Under the pieces are notes generated by a model. It did not search any database. It was not told where the DNA came from and saw nothing but the letters and a program-made list of their open reading frames with translations. The position numbers and the translations under genes were made by a program. Below, piece by piece: positions 34,385 to 46,537 of a stretch of DNA of 64,000 nucleotides. Position 1 is the first letter of the stretch. Every line of letters starts with the position of its first letter. Origin of the DNA: Arctopsyche grandis (taxonomy: Eukaryota; Arthropoda; Insecta; Trichoptera; Hydropsychidae); the NCBI RefSeq assembly GCF_051622035.1, contig NC_135362.1, positions 8,435,501-8,499,500 on the forward strand, in the 5' to 3' direction.

Positions 34385-35118
34385 TAGGGCTTCCAAACCA
34401 GTTTAAACCGAAACCGAAAAGCCGGCTTTTTGACCATTTTTCAAAAAACCGAAAACCGGCTTTTTGGCTCGATCAACCGGCTTTTTAAGGTTTTCTTTAA
34501 TTAATGTTTTTTTCCTCAAAATTAACAATTATGAATTTTAAATTTCTATGAAAGATCAAAATAAATGTGTATAAACGCTCTTAGGTAATAGGCGTATATT
34601 TCTTTGAACAAAAAAAAAGCTACATTACTTTCTTTCTTGAGCGGTTTCTTTGAGATTTAGTAATGGACCAGGTCATAAACCAATAAAATATTATTGAAAG
34701 TATGTAGTTTCAATGACCTACCCAACTTCAGATATAGAAAGCATAGTTATCTATCGCAAATCCCACACTATCGCAAATCCTTGTACTTGAAAATATCATA
34801 GGAATTTCCGAATTATAATTATAATATTTGTAATAATAATATAAAGAAATGATCTTATGAAAGTTCATAATGTTTATAACTTAATTTAATTTATAAAAAA
34901 CTATTTTTTTTGCATAATATAGATATACATATATTATGCAAATATATACATATTTACATTTTTTTTTTCGATATAAAAATTTTAAACTTAAAATTATTTT
35001 TATATTTTTTTATATAAACGTATTTTTCTAAAACCGGTGAAAGCCGGTCAACCGGCTTTTTATTTGTAAAAAAACCAAAAACCGGCTTTTTATTTCGGGC
35101 GGTTTTTTGGAACCCCTA
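34385..35118. mobile_element. 734-bp DNA transposon without coding capacity, 9-bp target duplication
   Basis: Its ends are inverted: TAGGGCTTCCAAACC on the left and the reverse complement TAGGGGTTCCAAAAAACC on the right. Both are followed internally by several AACCGGCTTTTT or AAAGCCGG words. GATTCAGTA flanks it on both sides (34376-34384 and 35119-35127). An 8-9 bp duplication with such ends suggests a hAT- or Mutator-like non-autonomous element. Restoring the empty site would join GATTCAGTA to TATAAACC. Confidence 0.8.
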
Positions 35119-35420
35119 GATTCAGTATATAAACCGTGCCAAGGTACGAGAATCAGTTAGAACATCAGACCTTAACAAGTCAGAGAGTCGTACCATTGAC
35201 GCAATCAGTATGAGCCTAAGCTCTTAAGAATCAAGTTTTATCACGATCATCGTTACAATTTTAAAGTGTTCTTCGAATATATTATTGATAATTAGAAGAA
35301 TCTTAAGATTTAGTGATATATGTATAATCTCTTTCATTTAAAATTAAAAAATGTAAAGAAATATTGATTGGGATGTTGACTGAATCATCATCATAATCTA
35401 CGCTTTTGAAAACACAATAA
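35119..35420 (+). mobile_element. LTR-like fragment interrupted by the 34385-35118 insertion
   Basis: After the insertion the sequence reads TATATAAACCGTGCC and then GAGAATCAGTTAGAAC. A TATA box about 25-30 bp before an ATCAGTT initiator is the layout of insect Gypsy LTR promoters. Downstream, AATATTGATTGGGATGTTGA recurs at 49670-49700, where an AATAAA precedes it. A TGGCGACAGACAG word near 35705 resembles sequence next to Gypsy primer-binding sites. No retroviral-type genes were seen, so this would be a solo or broken LTR. Confidence 0.35.
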
Positions 35421-36040
35421 GCCCCTGGAACGTGACAATGCGTACAAATATATATTTTTTAACAATGATACATTTGTATGGAATAAAACTGAAGAAATGC
35501 ATATACATATGTATGCATGAAAGTTATACACATACATATTTAAAAATCATTTAATAATCAGCATGTCTGCGAATGCACGATGTGATTGAATTTTGATGAA
35601 AATTATTATTTCATGTGCTTATAATAACATACATATATCACGTGCGTGTTCTGATAGGCATAAAATTTCAAAATAAATTTTGCGCTACAATATCATATTT
35701 TCTGTGGCGACAGACAGGCTCGTGACGCGAATGATTGAAAAATAAATTAGATAAAATTATGCGTATGTACGATGGGGCGATGTATCGAATTAATTAATAC
35801 ACCGTAATATGATCAAAGCATGCTTTCGACTAAAATTAAATGTACGTGTATGATGAAAATAATTTATTTAACAATTTTCAAACACATACATACATACATA
35901 CATAGACTTATGAATGATTATTCATAAAGTAAATTCAAATGCAGGCAATATAAATTATTCGTTATATCATTCGTGCCGTTATGAATTCGAATGCACACAT
36001 GTACATATATATTTCATATATTTTGCAGCACTTATTCAAT

Positions 36041-36212
36041 AGGTTTTTCAGCTCTTTTTCCTATTATGCTGTACATTAACATGAGAATAATATAATAATA
36101 TGATTACTAACAAAATTAAATTAAAAACGTAAAATAGAAAATGATCAGTAGATATTAGATTTATTGAGAACATGATTTAGTAATAATAAAAAGCATTTAA
36201 AAATCAAAATAT
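36041..36212 (+). repeat. Dispersed repeat, second copy of 16268-16460
   Basis: TTTTTCCTATTATGCTGTAC, TGATTACTAACAAAATTAAA, GTAAAATAGAAAATGATCAG and AATAAAAAGCATTTAAAAAT are in the same order and orientation as the earlier copy. Confidence 0.65.
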
Positions 36213-36714
36213 TATATATGTATTTCTTTTTATGGAAACAATTTTGAACTTTTCGTGAAAAATAAATATTAAGTTGTATTACTTTTACGCGAAACTTTGG
36301 TATCGCCGAGTGACCGTGTTTTGTAAAATCTTTTTCTTATGAAGAAGAAATTTGTTTTTAAAATGAAATGGAATTTCTAATAATTTTAGCATTGTATTTG
36401 AATGAATGAAACGTATTTCATAGGTAGACTTAAATATTTCCATGAAAATATAATAAATATCCTATATAATCAGCATCGTAATGTTTTATATTATTTATTT
36501 CACTCGCACACTCGCCTTTACAGATCGCTCCATAGCAATGAGTGAACTAACAGAGATTCAATACTATAATACAATTAATACAAGCATTTTTATACAATGT
36601 GAATTCATATAAACATCAACCACAGTGAACAAGTTGAGATTTACAAGAGATATTGGAAAGAAAATGCCAATTTACAGGAACCGCTTCTTAGATATATTAC
36701 GAATAAGATATAGT

Positions 36715-36965
36715 GTGAAAAAAAAAGTTATAGGTGTTTAAATAATTAAAATCTGATAAAACGAGAGGGTGGCGGAAAAGAAAATATATAAGGCTACTGA
36801 CCACTTAACGTCAAGATGGTCAAAACTTAAGCATTTTCAAACGTGTCTATTACGATGATTTTTCACCATCGCATTGGCGGAATTTCTTTAAATATCTATC
36901 GTTGCCCAAACCGTGCAAAATGGCAAAGTTTCAAAACGATCGGAAGAATGTTGGATATAATACAA
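36715..36965 (+). repeat. Repeat family R1 copy
   Basis: AAAAAGTTATAGGTGTTTAA, TAATTAAAATCTGATAAAAC, TTTCAAACGTGTCTATTACG, TTTTCACCATCGCATTGGCG, GCAAAATGGCAAAGTTTCAA and AACGATCGGAAG are all shared in order with 58190-58455. Confidence 0.7.
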
Positions 36966-37207
36966 TATGTTGTCAGACCAATGAGCGAAGTGAAATATAC
37001 AAGAGCCTTCTAATAATAAAATCAAGATTATTTATTGCTATTTTTTATAAATAAAATAAAATATTCAAAAATAATCAAACCATTTACACAAATGAAAATT
37101 TATGTTTGTGTTTGTTTGTGCGCTATAAAAATGCATAAAAAGCATCACCAATTTGGAATGCTTTTTGTATGAAATCAAGATTGGAGGCTTTTAAATTTTA
37201 TTGTTAA

Positions 37208-37615
37208 CTAGTGGTTTTACCCAGCTTCGCTCAGTATTTGTAATATAAACCGCTCAAACATGACTAATCTAATAGTAAACATGACTAACTAATCTAACAT
37301 TTTATTAAATTTATTTGAATACTTTTATTTTAAATAAATTGTCATGAACAAACAAACATACATATATACTAAGTCTGTTTTGAAATTATATGTATACCAG
37401 AATCCGGCGGTCCCCCCGACACCCTTGGGGGCCTTCGCCCCCTGGGCTTTCACCCTCGGGGCCTTCGAATCCTTTGAATCGAAAAAAATTGAATCAGCGC
37501 CTATGAATCGAAAAAAAAAAATCGGATGTGTTGTTTCCAATCAACCAACCAATGTTACATATACATATACATACATATGTATATACAAAGTCTCTTTCGA
37601 AATAATATATTAAAT
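37208..37615 (+). repeat. Dispersed repeat with ACCCAGCTTCGCTCAG head
   Basis: Second plus-strand copy of the 33601-33990 repeat: ACTAGTGGTTTTACCCAGCT at the left, AATCTAATAGTAAAC near the start, a GC-rich middle (CCCTTGGGGGCCTTCGCCCC), and ACAAAGTCTCTTTCGAAATA at the right. Confidence 0.7.
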
Positions 37616-38629
37616 TGAAAATCAATAGTCAACAATCTTAATATTCAACGTAACGGCATTAAAATTTTCTTTATAAAAACAGCTACTGCGATTTTCAAGC
37701 TGCCACACAATTCCTGGATAACAATTTAATAACTCGCCTACGCGGGAAAACAGCGTGGATTTATTCCAGTATAAATATCATTAACGCCAAGACGAAAAGG
37801 GAAAGGGCGTGAGAGGGAAAGCCTGCAAAGGAACAGCGGGACAGCGGGGGAAAAAAAAAACAAAAACATCAAGCAAGTGAGGATACATAGGTATACACTG
37901 TGTGTATAACAAAAGCCTTTCTCGCAGGCCATTCCGTGATGAAGTAATGTTTTCGCGGCGCCTAAGCGTAAAAGTAAAACTTTGTTACTGAGCAGGTGGC
38001 GATTTTATTTATTCATGTGCAAAAAAGCACCCCCCGGCGAGCAAAACGGCGGAATGAGCCGACGGGGCGAGTTATTGGCATTAGCCCTCGGCCCAGCCAC
38101 CCTTAGTGCAAAGCCTTGTTGTCGGAGTGTCGTCACTTACCACCCACCCATCTCTGAACCCACCCATTCACCCACCCATCCACCCCACCCTACACAGACG
38201 CAGTTTTTCCAAACATCGAAGTCTTCTACTTTAACGGTCTCTGAGTAGCTAATCTGAGAAATCGATATGAATAATTTTTTTGAGAACCTACTATTACGTA
38301 GTATAATAAGTACACAATGAGTACATACATACATATGTATGTATATAGTATAATAAGGTCATAGGGCAAATTTGTACTTTCTCCGATTAATTAAATTATA
38401 TTTTTCTTTTGAATATGTAGATACTTATATATACAAACGTATCCTACTTTATTTTCGAATCTGGAAAATCAATTATTTATATTATTTGATTTTATATGCA
38501 TATGTGTAAGCTATTTATATGGGATTAGAAAATATGAAAATTATACGATTATACAAGCTTGAAATTACATATGTACATTAGTCAACTGATGAAACATGTA
38601 TGGAGTTTACAAATGAATTAATCTAATAT

Positions 38630-38793
38630 ATAATTTCGAAAGTGACTTTGTATGTAAGTTTGTAAGTATTCGATTGGTTGAGAATATAATTTTTTTTCGA
38701 TTCAAATAAATTTAATAAAAAAACAAATGAATATTTACTATTAGATTCGCCATATTGACAATACTGAGCGAAGCCGGGTAAAACAACTAGTAA
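38630..38793 (-). repeat. Dispersed repeat, short minus-strand copy
   Basis: The minus strand reads ACTAGTTGTTTTACCCGGCT, then TCGCTCAGTATT and AATCTAATAGTAAATATTC, and ends ACAAAGTCACTTTCGAAAT. Same two ends as 33601-33990 and 37208-37615, but the GC-rich middle is deleted. Confidence 0.7.
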
Positions 38794-41700
38794 TATATAC
38801 AATTACTTTTAAGCGGTCATTTTGAATAATATACGTAATTGTACTGGTTAATCATTGATAATTATATTAACTGGTTAATATAATTAACTGGTTAATCACT
38901 GGTTATTGTCCTTTTACTTACATATACAAAATGATTCAGTTTGGAATAAAATTCTCTACTGTATTTTTCATTATTACTGGTAATAAATTGTTTTAAAATT
39001 AATTTCTAGCCGTCCTTAAACCTGTTATCGAACCATTAACAATGTATGAAATTGCATCCGCAAAAAGCTAGCAATATCCATTCGAAACGAAATACGCCAA
39101 CGAGAAACTTTGAAAAATTACGCCCTTGTATGAATATAATATAAGGAGTAATTTCGTTTCCCTGTTTGATAAATCCCTCTTCCCCAACTTCGGTCACAGT
39201 TTTTCCGAGGAAATATGGAAATAGTTTTGATAACTCGCCGCGCAATAAAGGGGGTCGGGAGGAGACGGCTTTCGAGCATATTTTTCTCTCAGGACCGTTC
39301 CGGGAGAGAGTCCTGTGTCACACCCCTTCATCCCTCCGCCGTAAACTGTTTTATCCCTATCAAATTGGAATCTCCGCATAGTTTTTCTTCCTGATTGCCT
39401 TTTCCGCCTGTTTTTCTATGTTTTTCTTTTTGAAGCGCGCGCGCCCATCGCAATCCATTATTTTCGTTCGCAGCGTCAAACGCACAATCCATCTTTGAAT
39501 TCTTCAAAGCAGACAAAAGTATACCGAAAAAATAACACCAGAATAAAATATACATGCACACACACACTCGTATGTATATTTTCGGTGGGTTGCCGGGTGA
39601 TGTAACGTCCCGGTTGGGATATGTATGGGGGTAAGTGTTATTTACGAATGCTTTGCACTAAGCGGCCGATCTATGGTCCCACAGGACAGCCCCAGCCTAA
39701 CCCGAGTGGTGGAAATCCATATCCAACATCCAAGTGGTTTTGTATGGACCGTTCCTCTGATCAGATGTTATCTATGCTCCCCCGAGAATTTACATGCCGC
39801 CCCCGCGAGAGCCTTAATCAATTGAAACCCCTTCACGATTGATGCATTATTTACGATCGATCCAAATTAGTATACCAATTATGCCTATGTTGGGTAATCA
39901 TCGATAATTTGTGATGGTTTATGTGCATATTTAATAAATCGGTGATGAAGCAACTAGATTTTAGATTGATTTGATTGATTATCAAGAATAGAAAGAAAAT
40001 TTTCACGCTGATTATTCAAAAGATTAACCATACAAAAGTTAAATTGAAATATTTTGATATGAAAGCATAAATAAAGTCCTCTGTTTGTTTAAACATTATA
40101 TAGGTAAATAAATATAATATCTATTTAGATTGAAATACACGAATTATGTAAAAAGAAATCGAGTTTTCCATCAAAATTCTAAATTTAAGATATCAATTAC
40201 AAAATTAATTAATATCCTTTTAAGAGGATAAGTTTTTGATGTCCTTGAGTATAATTTGGACAAAAAATAATTTGATAAAGGGTCTAAAAGTTGTTATAAA
40301 TGATGAATAATCTCAAAAATATTGTAATAAGCAGAACATAAATGATATGTAGAGCATTATATAATTATGTATCCATGTATGTCTGTATTATAATTCTAAA
40401 TTCTCAATTCCGAGGAAATAATACGTCCATGTTGTGCTTTAATGAAAATTTATAATTATTATTTTAGTTTAATATTCCCTTTGGGTTATTAAATCGGCTG
40501 TAATAATTGGGAAAAATGTTTATACGGTTTTCGGTTCAAAAATTTTAAATAGAGCTCGGTTGTTTCAAATTGAAGTACATAATTATAATAAATGCAATTT
40601 ATTGTCATTGTGTTTTATGCATTTCATAAAATGAAATGTGTGAGAGAATTACAAATATAATATTTTAATTGAATACAGCTCAATAGTTACGTATTAAATT
40701 TTCCCCATTTACTGGCACATAAACATTTCAACTGCGACTATTAGTTTTTGAAATGCATACGTAACATTATACACCTTTTCATAAATTATCGCATATGTAT
40801 ATGTATAAAAAGCATTCATTTATATAAAATACATATGTAAAATCAAAGAAAATCGACAGTCAAAATATTATCTTTAAGTGTTACAAAGCGGAATGCGATT
40901 CGAAAATCTTTTCTAATAACAATGTTACGAATTCGTCCCTCGTCGTATGCAAATGCATCGGCAAACGTCTTACGATCTGTTTTGTTTTTTCAAAGTGCGG
41001 TGTTTAGGGTTCCTTGTATATACATATATAAAATAAGAGGAGGGGTTATTAAGAACAAGAAGGATTTGAACAAGACGCTTGGTCTTGTCGCAAAGTCGAC
41101 ATCTGCTTGCCAGGAGCGATCGGGACTATTTTTTTTTGTTTTATTTTTTGAAGGACGTCTCATAAATATTTTTCTTGACTTTTGTGAAATGAATTATCCT
41201 CATTCTGTATGCTAAGATGGCTCGGAATTTTTAATATATAAATATACAAGTATACTTTATAGAAAATTTCAAATGTTGGAAAAATTTTTGAACCATACAT
41301 ATTATATATATGTACATTTAACTTTGATATGTTCTTTCAAATATGATTTTTCCTTCTTCTTTGTCTATATTTTCAGTATCGTATCGTAGTTGGTATAGGT
41401 CCAAAGCAAAATAAAGTAAAAGGAACTCGCTCAATGTTCGCCTTTCAATATACCACATCAAAGCTTCTCAAATGATATTAAAAATATTATATTTTAATTG
41501 AATAACATCACATATGAAATATGATTTAATAAAAAATGACATAATTTGTATTATAAACTTACTATTATTATCATCGCATAATATTATATATTAATTTTGC
41601 TTCGATCATTGTAATTAAGGCACAAATCGTATTGAAAATTTCCATTTATATATACATATTTACATTTATAAAATGAGCATCGTTTGGGATTCGCGGGTTT

Positions 41701-42703
41701 GACCTTTTGTGCGTTCGAGAATAATTTATCGAATTTCTAAGAAATGAAATTTGCTGCCGGTTTCAATAGCCCTTATATAACTTAATGCCGTTGCATTACA
41801 AATCGATTTCTTTTGTCGAAAAATGTTAAACTACACTCTCCCGTTCAGGGGGCGAAGCCTGATTTATTTAATATTATATTGTATGTACATATTTCATAAA
41901 ATACGATTTTAATGGAAAGGAAAAGCGATACCACCTACGAGTGGAAAAACTTTCAAACGAAAGCTGTGAATAAAATATAATATTAAGTGAAATGCTTTTA
42001 CCTTCATAGTACGTATTGATAATAAAAATGGCAAATCTTAAAAAAGTTCGAAAATTGCTATATGTACAATATGTTATATTATATATGAAATTGTAAAATT
42101 TCTAAATAAATTGTGGCTCTGACGCGACAAACTCAATTTACCCGTATGTATTTTACACACACATTTCGTGCCAAAGTGAACTTCCAAATATCCACACATT
42201 TCAACAGCATCAAGAATCCGTATATTAAAACTATATTATAATCCCAAAACTTGGGCAATTAATTAACCGAAATATCGAGCGGCACATGCAAACAATCTTG
42301 GCGTTTAAGTATCCATTTCGCGTCTAAGCGCGCATAGGGCTAGATGTTGATAAATGAAGTCGGTGTCGGTGGTCTCCTGGGTCCTGGAGCAAGTTTAGGT
42401 CGCATATTGTCGCTACATTAATCCTGACTACGGCCCTGGCTTAGTCTCCACACATCGCGAGTATGTTGCAACCGACGAGCCAGAGAGAATGACACACCGC
42501 AAATGCATTAGATACTTATAATCTCACCTCAACGACGAGATCTTATAAGTGAGCAACACACCGACAAATCCAGCTGAATTTAATTCTGGATGTACATACA
42601 TACATAAGTCTGCCTAAGCTTGTTTCATTACTACATTGGCGTAGATAGAAATTTTGGGCCTCATGCAAAAATTAACTAAAGGCTCTCTTACATTTCTTTT
42701 TAT

Positions 42704-43638
42704 CCCTCCCTCACCGAAGTGGGGTATGCAAGTGCCCCAATTTTTACGTTTTTCATAATAACTATGTGGTTTTCAAAGCTTTACACCCTATATTTCTTGT
42801 ATTCTTAGAATGAACTACAAAAAATTTATTTTAATAGATTTTGTATGATTTAGAAAAGGGGAACATCGTAGAAAAATACATTTCTACGTTCCAAAGTATG
42901 ATTTAAAGGCGGTAGCAATAAGTCATGTTTTTGACTGTTCACTTGCATATTTTTGATGATCGATGAATCAATGCGAGAGAAAGAGACAGCTATATTGTCG
43001 TAAGCTATTGTTTTCATCGCTTTTGGCGCGTGGCTATTGAGTCATGCAGTCAAGCGTCGAGATCGAACGAGTTTTTCGAACCGGGGTCGAGTAACACCCC
43101 AGTATTTTTTAATCAAAATACAGCTTTTCTCAATACAAATGGGTTCAATATATTTTATTAATCATTCGAAACATCGACATAAAAAGTTTTAGTCCTATAG
43201 CATGTTTTTGAGTATTTTTGTATTAAAAATAACGACAATCATCAACAGGCAAACGCACATATGTATTATACATAGCTAAGGTCAACAGGCGACTGCATGA
43301 CTCAATAGCCACGCGCCAAAAGCGACGAAAATAATAGCATACGAAAATATAGCTGTCTCTTTTTCTCGCATTGATTCATCGATCAACAAGAATATGCAAG
43401 CGAACAGTCAAAAACATGACTTGTCGCTACCGCCTTTAAATCATACTTTGTCACGTATAAATGTATTTTTTTACGATGTTCCCCTTTTCTAAATCATACA
43501 AAATCTATTAAAATAAATTTATTGTAGTTAATTCTAGGAATACAAGAAATATAGGCTATAAAGCTTTGAAAACCACATATTTATTAGGAAAAACGTAAAA
43601 ATTGGGGCACTTGCATACCCCGCTTCGGTGAGGGAGGG
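42704..43638. mobile_element. 935-bp foldback element with 348-bp inverted arms, next to TTAA/TTAT
   Basis: The left arm (42704-43051) begins CCCTCCCTCACCGAAGTGGG and ends CTATTGAGTCATGCAGTC. The right arm (43291-43638) begins GACTGCATGACTCAATAG and ends CCGCTTCGGTGAGGGAGGG, so it is the reverse complement with scattered differences. The spacer is 239 bp. TTAT lies directly left (42700-42703) and TTAA directly right (43639-43642). A CCC terminus beside TTAA is the piggyBac pattern, with one flank mutated. There is no transposase frame. Confidence 0.85.
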
Positions 43639-44039
43639 TTAATGCATCATTATAGTTGAAATAGAAAAGTTAATTTGAAATCGTCGGCTATGAACACCCG
43701 AAAATAACATTGCGGATTAAAAATCAGCCCATAATCGATTATTCCGTTTTAAGTGGTTCGTCTATAAAAGTGTTATGCGGCCAAAGTCTATGGCCGTATC
43801 GTTTTACGATAGCGAATTGCGGCCACAGCAGGTATTTTGAACATCATCCTGTCCCTATAACGAAACCAAGTGTGTGTCCCCTCACTTATGGCGCGTTTAT
43901 GCCCCAATGTAATAACGACACTTTTATAGTCCCCGGAGGTCGTGTAAATATATTAAAGATGCACTTTTATGTTTCACTGCCGCCATTTTAGCGACGTATT
44001 ATATTTTGCGAGCTCGTGATCGGATCTCTACAATGTTTA

Positions 44040-44420
44040 GGGCAGGGGATCTTAACTTTTTTTTTAAAACCGACAACAAATACGGTTAATAATATTTTTT
44101 TCTTTATCTATGTGTGTACGTAGTAACAATAAATTAAGTTTTGTGATCATGCGAAAATTCGAACTCGAGATTTTGAATCGATCACAGATCACGTTTTCAT
44201 GATCTAAAAAAAATGTGTATGTGTTTGTCTGTTTATTTTGGGAATTTTTGAACACCATTTGTTCTATCAAACTGAAACAGTATCAGTTACTAAAATTCTT
44301 ATTTATATGACGTAAATTATTTTCAAATTTTTAAGTTGACTGGAAATGGTACCTCCCCTTATAGATATTCTTTTTTTCAAGTTTTTGAATAAAAATATCT
44401 CCCAAACCGCTAACCAAATC
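44040..44420 (-). repeat. R1-related repeat, minus strand
   Basis: On the minus strand, AACAAATGGTGTTCAAAAAT, TCGAGTTCGAATTTTCGCAT and GATCATGAAAACGTG match 58635-58760, and GGTTAGCGGTTTGGGAGATA matches the family's left module. The order differs from other copies, so it may be rearranged. Confidence 0.5.
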
Positions 44421-44924
44421 CGATTGTATTTTTGAACGTGTATGTATGTTTAATTATCGAATTTTGTTTTGTGACCTTCTTATATTCCTCAAATACATAT
44501 ATAATCTCAGGGGTTGGTCACAATTTTTTTAATCGGCAGAACCCTTTAAAATCAGCTTACCGAAAATTAGCATTATCCTACGTAAAAATAGGTTGATAAA
44601 AATCTGAGTGAAAAAAGAAACTTTTACCATTGTTGAATTGAGTTGTGAAGGAGCAGTAGAAAGCCACGTTTGGACAGCTAGTTGTCGACGCTTCGATCTG
44701 ATATAAGATTCCGATATGATTGTTAATGATTAAACTCCTCTAGCTTCAAATCAAATAATATGAAATGATCGTTAAAGTCAAATAATATGAAATGTCCAAG
44801 TTTGACCAGCAGCACCGAAGAAGTACTCGGAACTCGAGACCTCTCAATAGATAGCATTAACGCAACCACCACCCTAAACTGCTGGGTAATTTAATAAATT
44901 TCCATATCAATTTCATATTAGTTG

Positions 44925-45330
44925 CGTTAATTCTAATCACCGAGAGATTCCCGGTTTCAAACCCTTGATTGATCTAAATTGAAAATAATTTATTTGTAAG
45001 TATTTCTTGGACAGACTTTGATATTTGAGACTCCAAATCCATCGCTTCCTATCAGAGTTGCCATCAAAATGGCAAAACCATATAATTATGTCACCACTAT
45101 TTGAATATGATTACTAATTTGTAACATATAAATTTATATACAAATTTAATAACATAGGTATCACTAAGGGGCAGGCCGCTAATGGCATCGTGGTAAAATA
45201 TGTAGGTATATAAAAAAAATTGAAAACATGAATTTGAATTATGAGTGTTTGTATTTATCTTCTTATATAAAAGCTTTAGATCGAATTATGAATGGAAAGA
45301 CGAACCGTTCAATGTAAATCCATTTTATCG
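44925..45330 (+). mobile_element. SINE-derived repeat, second copy of 29640-30075
   Basis: ATTCCCGGTTTCAAACCCTT carries a B-box-like core. ATTTGAGACTCCAAATCCAT, GTCACCACTATTTGAATATG, AACATAGGTATCACTAAGGG and GACGAACCGTTCAATGTAAA follow in the order seen at 29640-30075. Confidence 0.6.
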
Positions 45331-46320
45331 TATTTAACTAGTATTTATAAATGAAGGATAATCTCGAATTAATGGGGATTTTAAAGGCGAAATTTTATTG
45401 TGTTGCGTTACAGCTCAAGCACAGACGATTTTTAAATTTAAAAAAATCCAATTATATATTCGAATTATAATTAAACTGTTTAGGTGTATTTAGGCAGCTG
45501 GTTATGAGCCTCTGGTATGACAGTATGTCTATGTAATAATTTTTATACGAGAGTTGCATCTCACAAGATGCTCGTGATTCACTTAACGAGGACAAAATGG
45601 CCGAAATACGTTTTAGCGTCGTGATTTTGAAGATTACCTACTGTGTGTGCCTTTTCGCCACGATTTTGCTACTACGACATTATATGTCCTATTCCGTCGC
45701 GATAATAAAATTTCCATAATGATATTGTTACGTCATGGAGGTAGCTTTATGGTGAAATTTTCCTTTAACCCTTACCACTTTTCCCCTCGCCACCCCACGT
45801 TCTTCTCCTTTCGACGAAAAATTTGCTCCTTATTCGACACTGGTATCGTTGTGTCATGTCGTTGTAAAACGACAAAGTGAAATATCGATTATTAGTACTG
45901 GCAAGGTTATCAATTTTCTTTCATTACTTCATTCATCTCGACGGGAGAAAATATTTTGCGAACGTTTAAAAACAAATACTTGGAATAAAACGTATTTTTA
46001 ATGTGTTCAAAATAGATTCCGAGAACAGAATATAAATAATATATTTTATATACAAACATATTATATGTAAACAAATTTATGTTGTTAACAACCAGGATAG
46101 GTCAAAATAAAAATGTATATGCAGCTTTTATAATACATATTTCCGGTCTAATAAATTTTAGTAGTAGTAGAATAGTATCAATATTGGAATACTTAGATAT
46201 ATCATATTATATTGAGAACTTCTTTATGATATAAAGGGATAATATTTTTGGCAAGGCTGTAAAATAAATTACACGACAAATGTCAAAACGACATTTAATG
46301 TCAAATTAACATCTCCAATG

Positions 46321-46537
46321 TAGCTCGCACGACAGAATGGGCGTTCGCCCGGCAAATCAAACGTCAAACGGGTTGCCAGTAACAAAAATACAATTTGACG
46401 TTTCAGTGAAATCATAACCAGTTATATTTTCACTGGGTTAACACTTATTTATTTAAGGGTCAGTATTTATTTTTGTTACTGGCAACCAATTTGACATTTG
46501 ATTTTCCAGGTGAAAACCTAATCTGTCGTGCGAGCTA
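46321..46537. mobile_element. 217-bp MITE with inverted ends TAGCTCGCACGACAG
   Basis: TAGCTCGCACGACAG at the left is exactly reverse-complemented at 46523-46537. The inverted similarity continues inward for about 70 bp (AAATCAAACGTCAAAC and GGTTGCCAGTAACAAAAATA against their complements). The match may also extend about 8 bp outward. The centre (GACGTTTCAGTGAAATCATA, TATATTTTCACTGGGTT) resembles 12685-12735. Confidence 0.75.
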
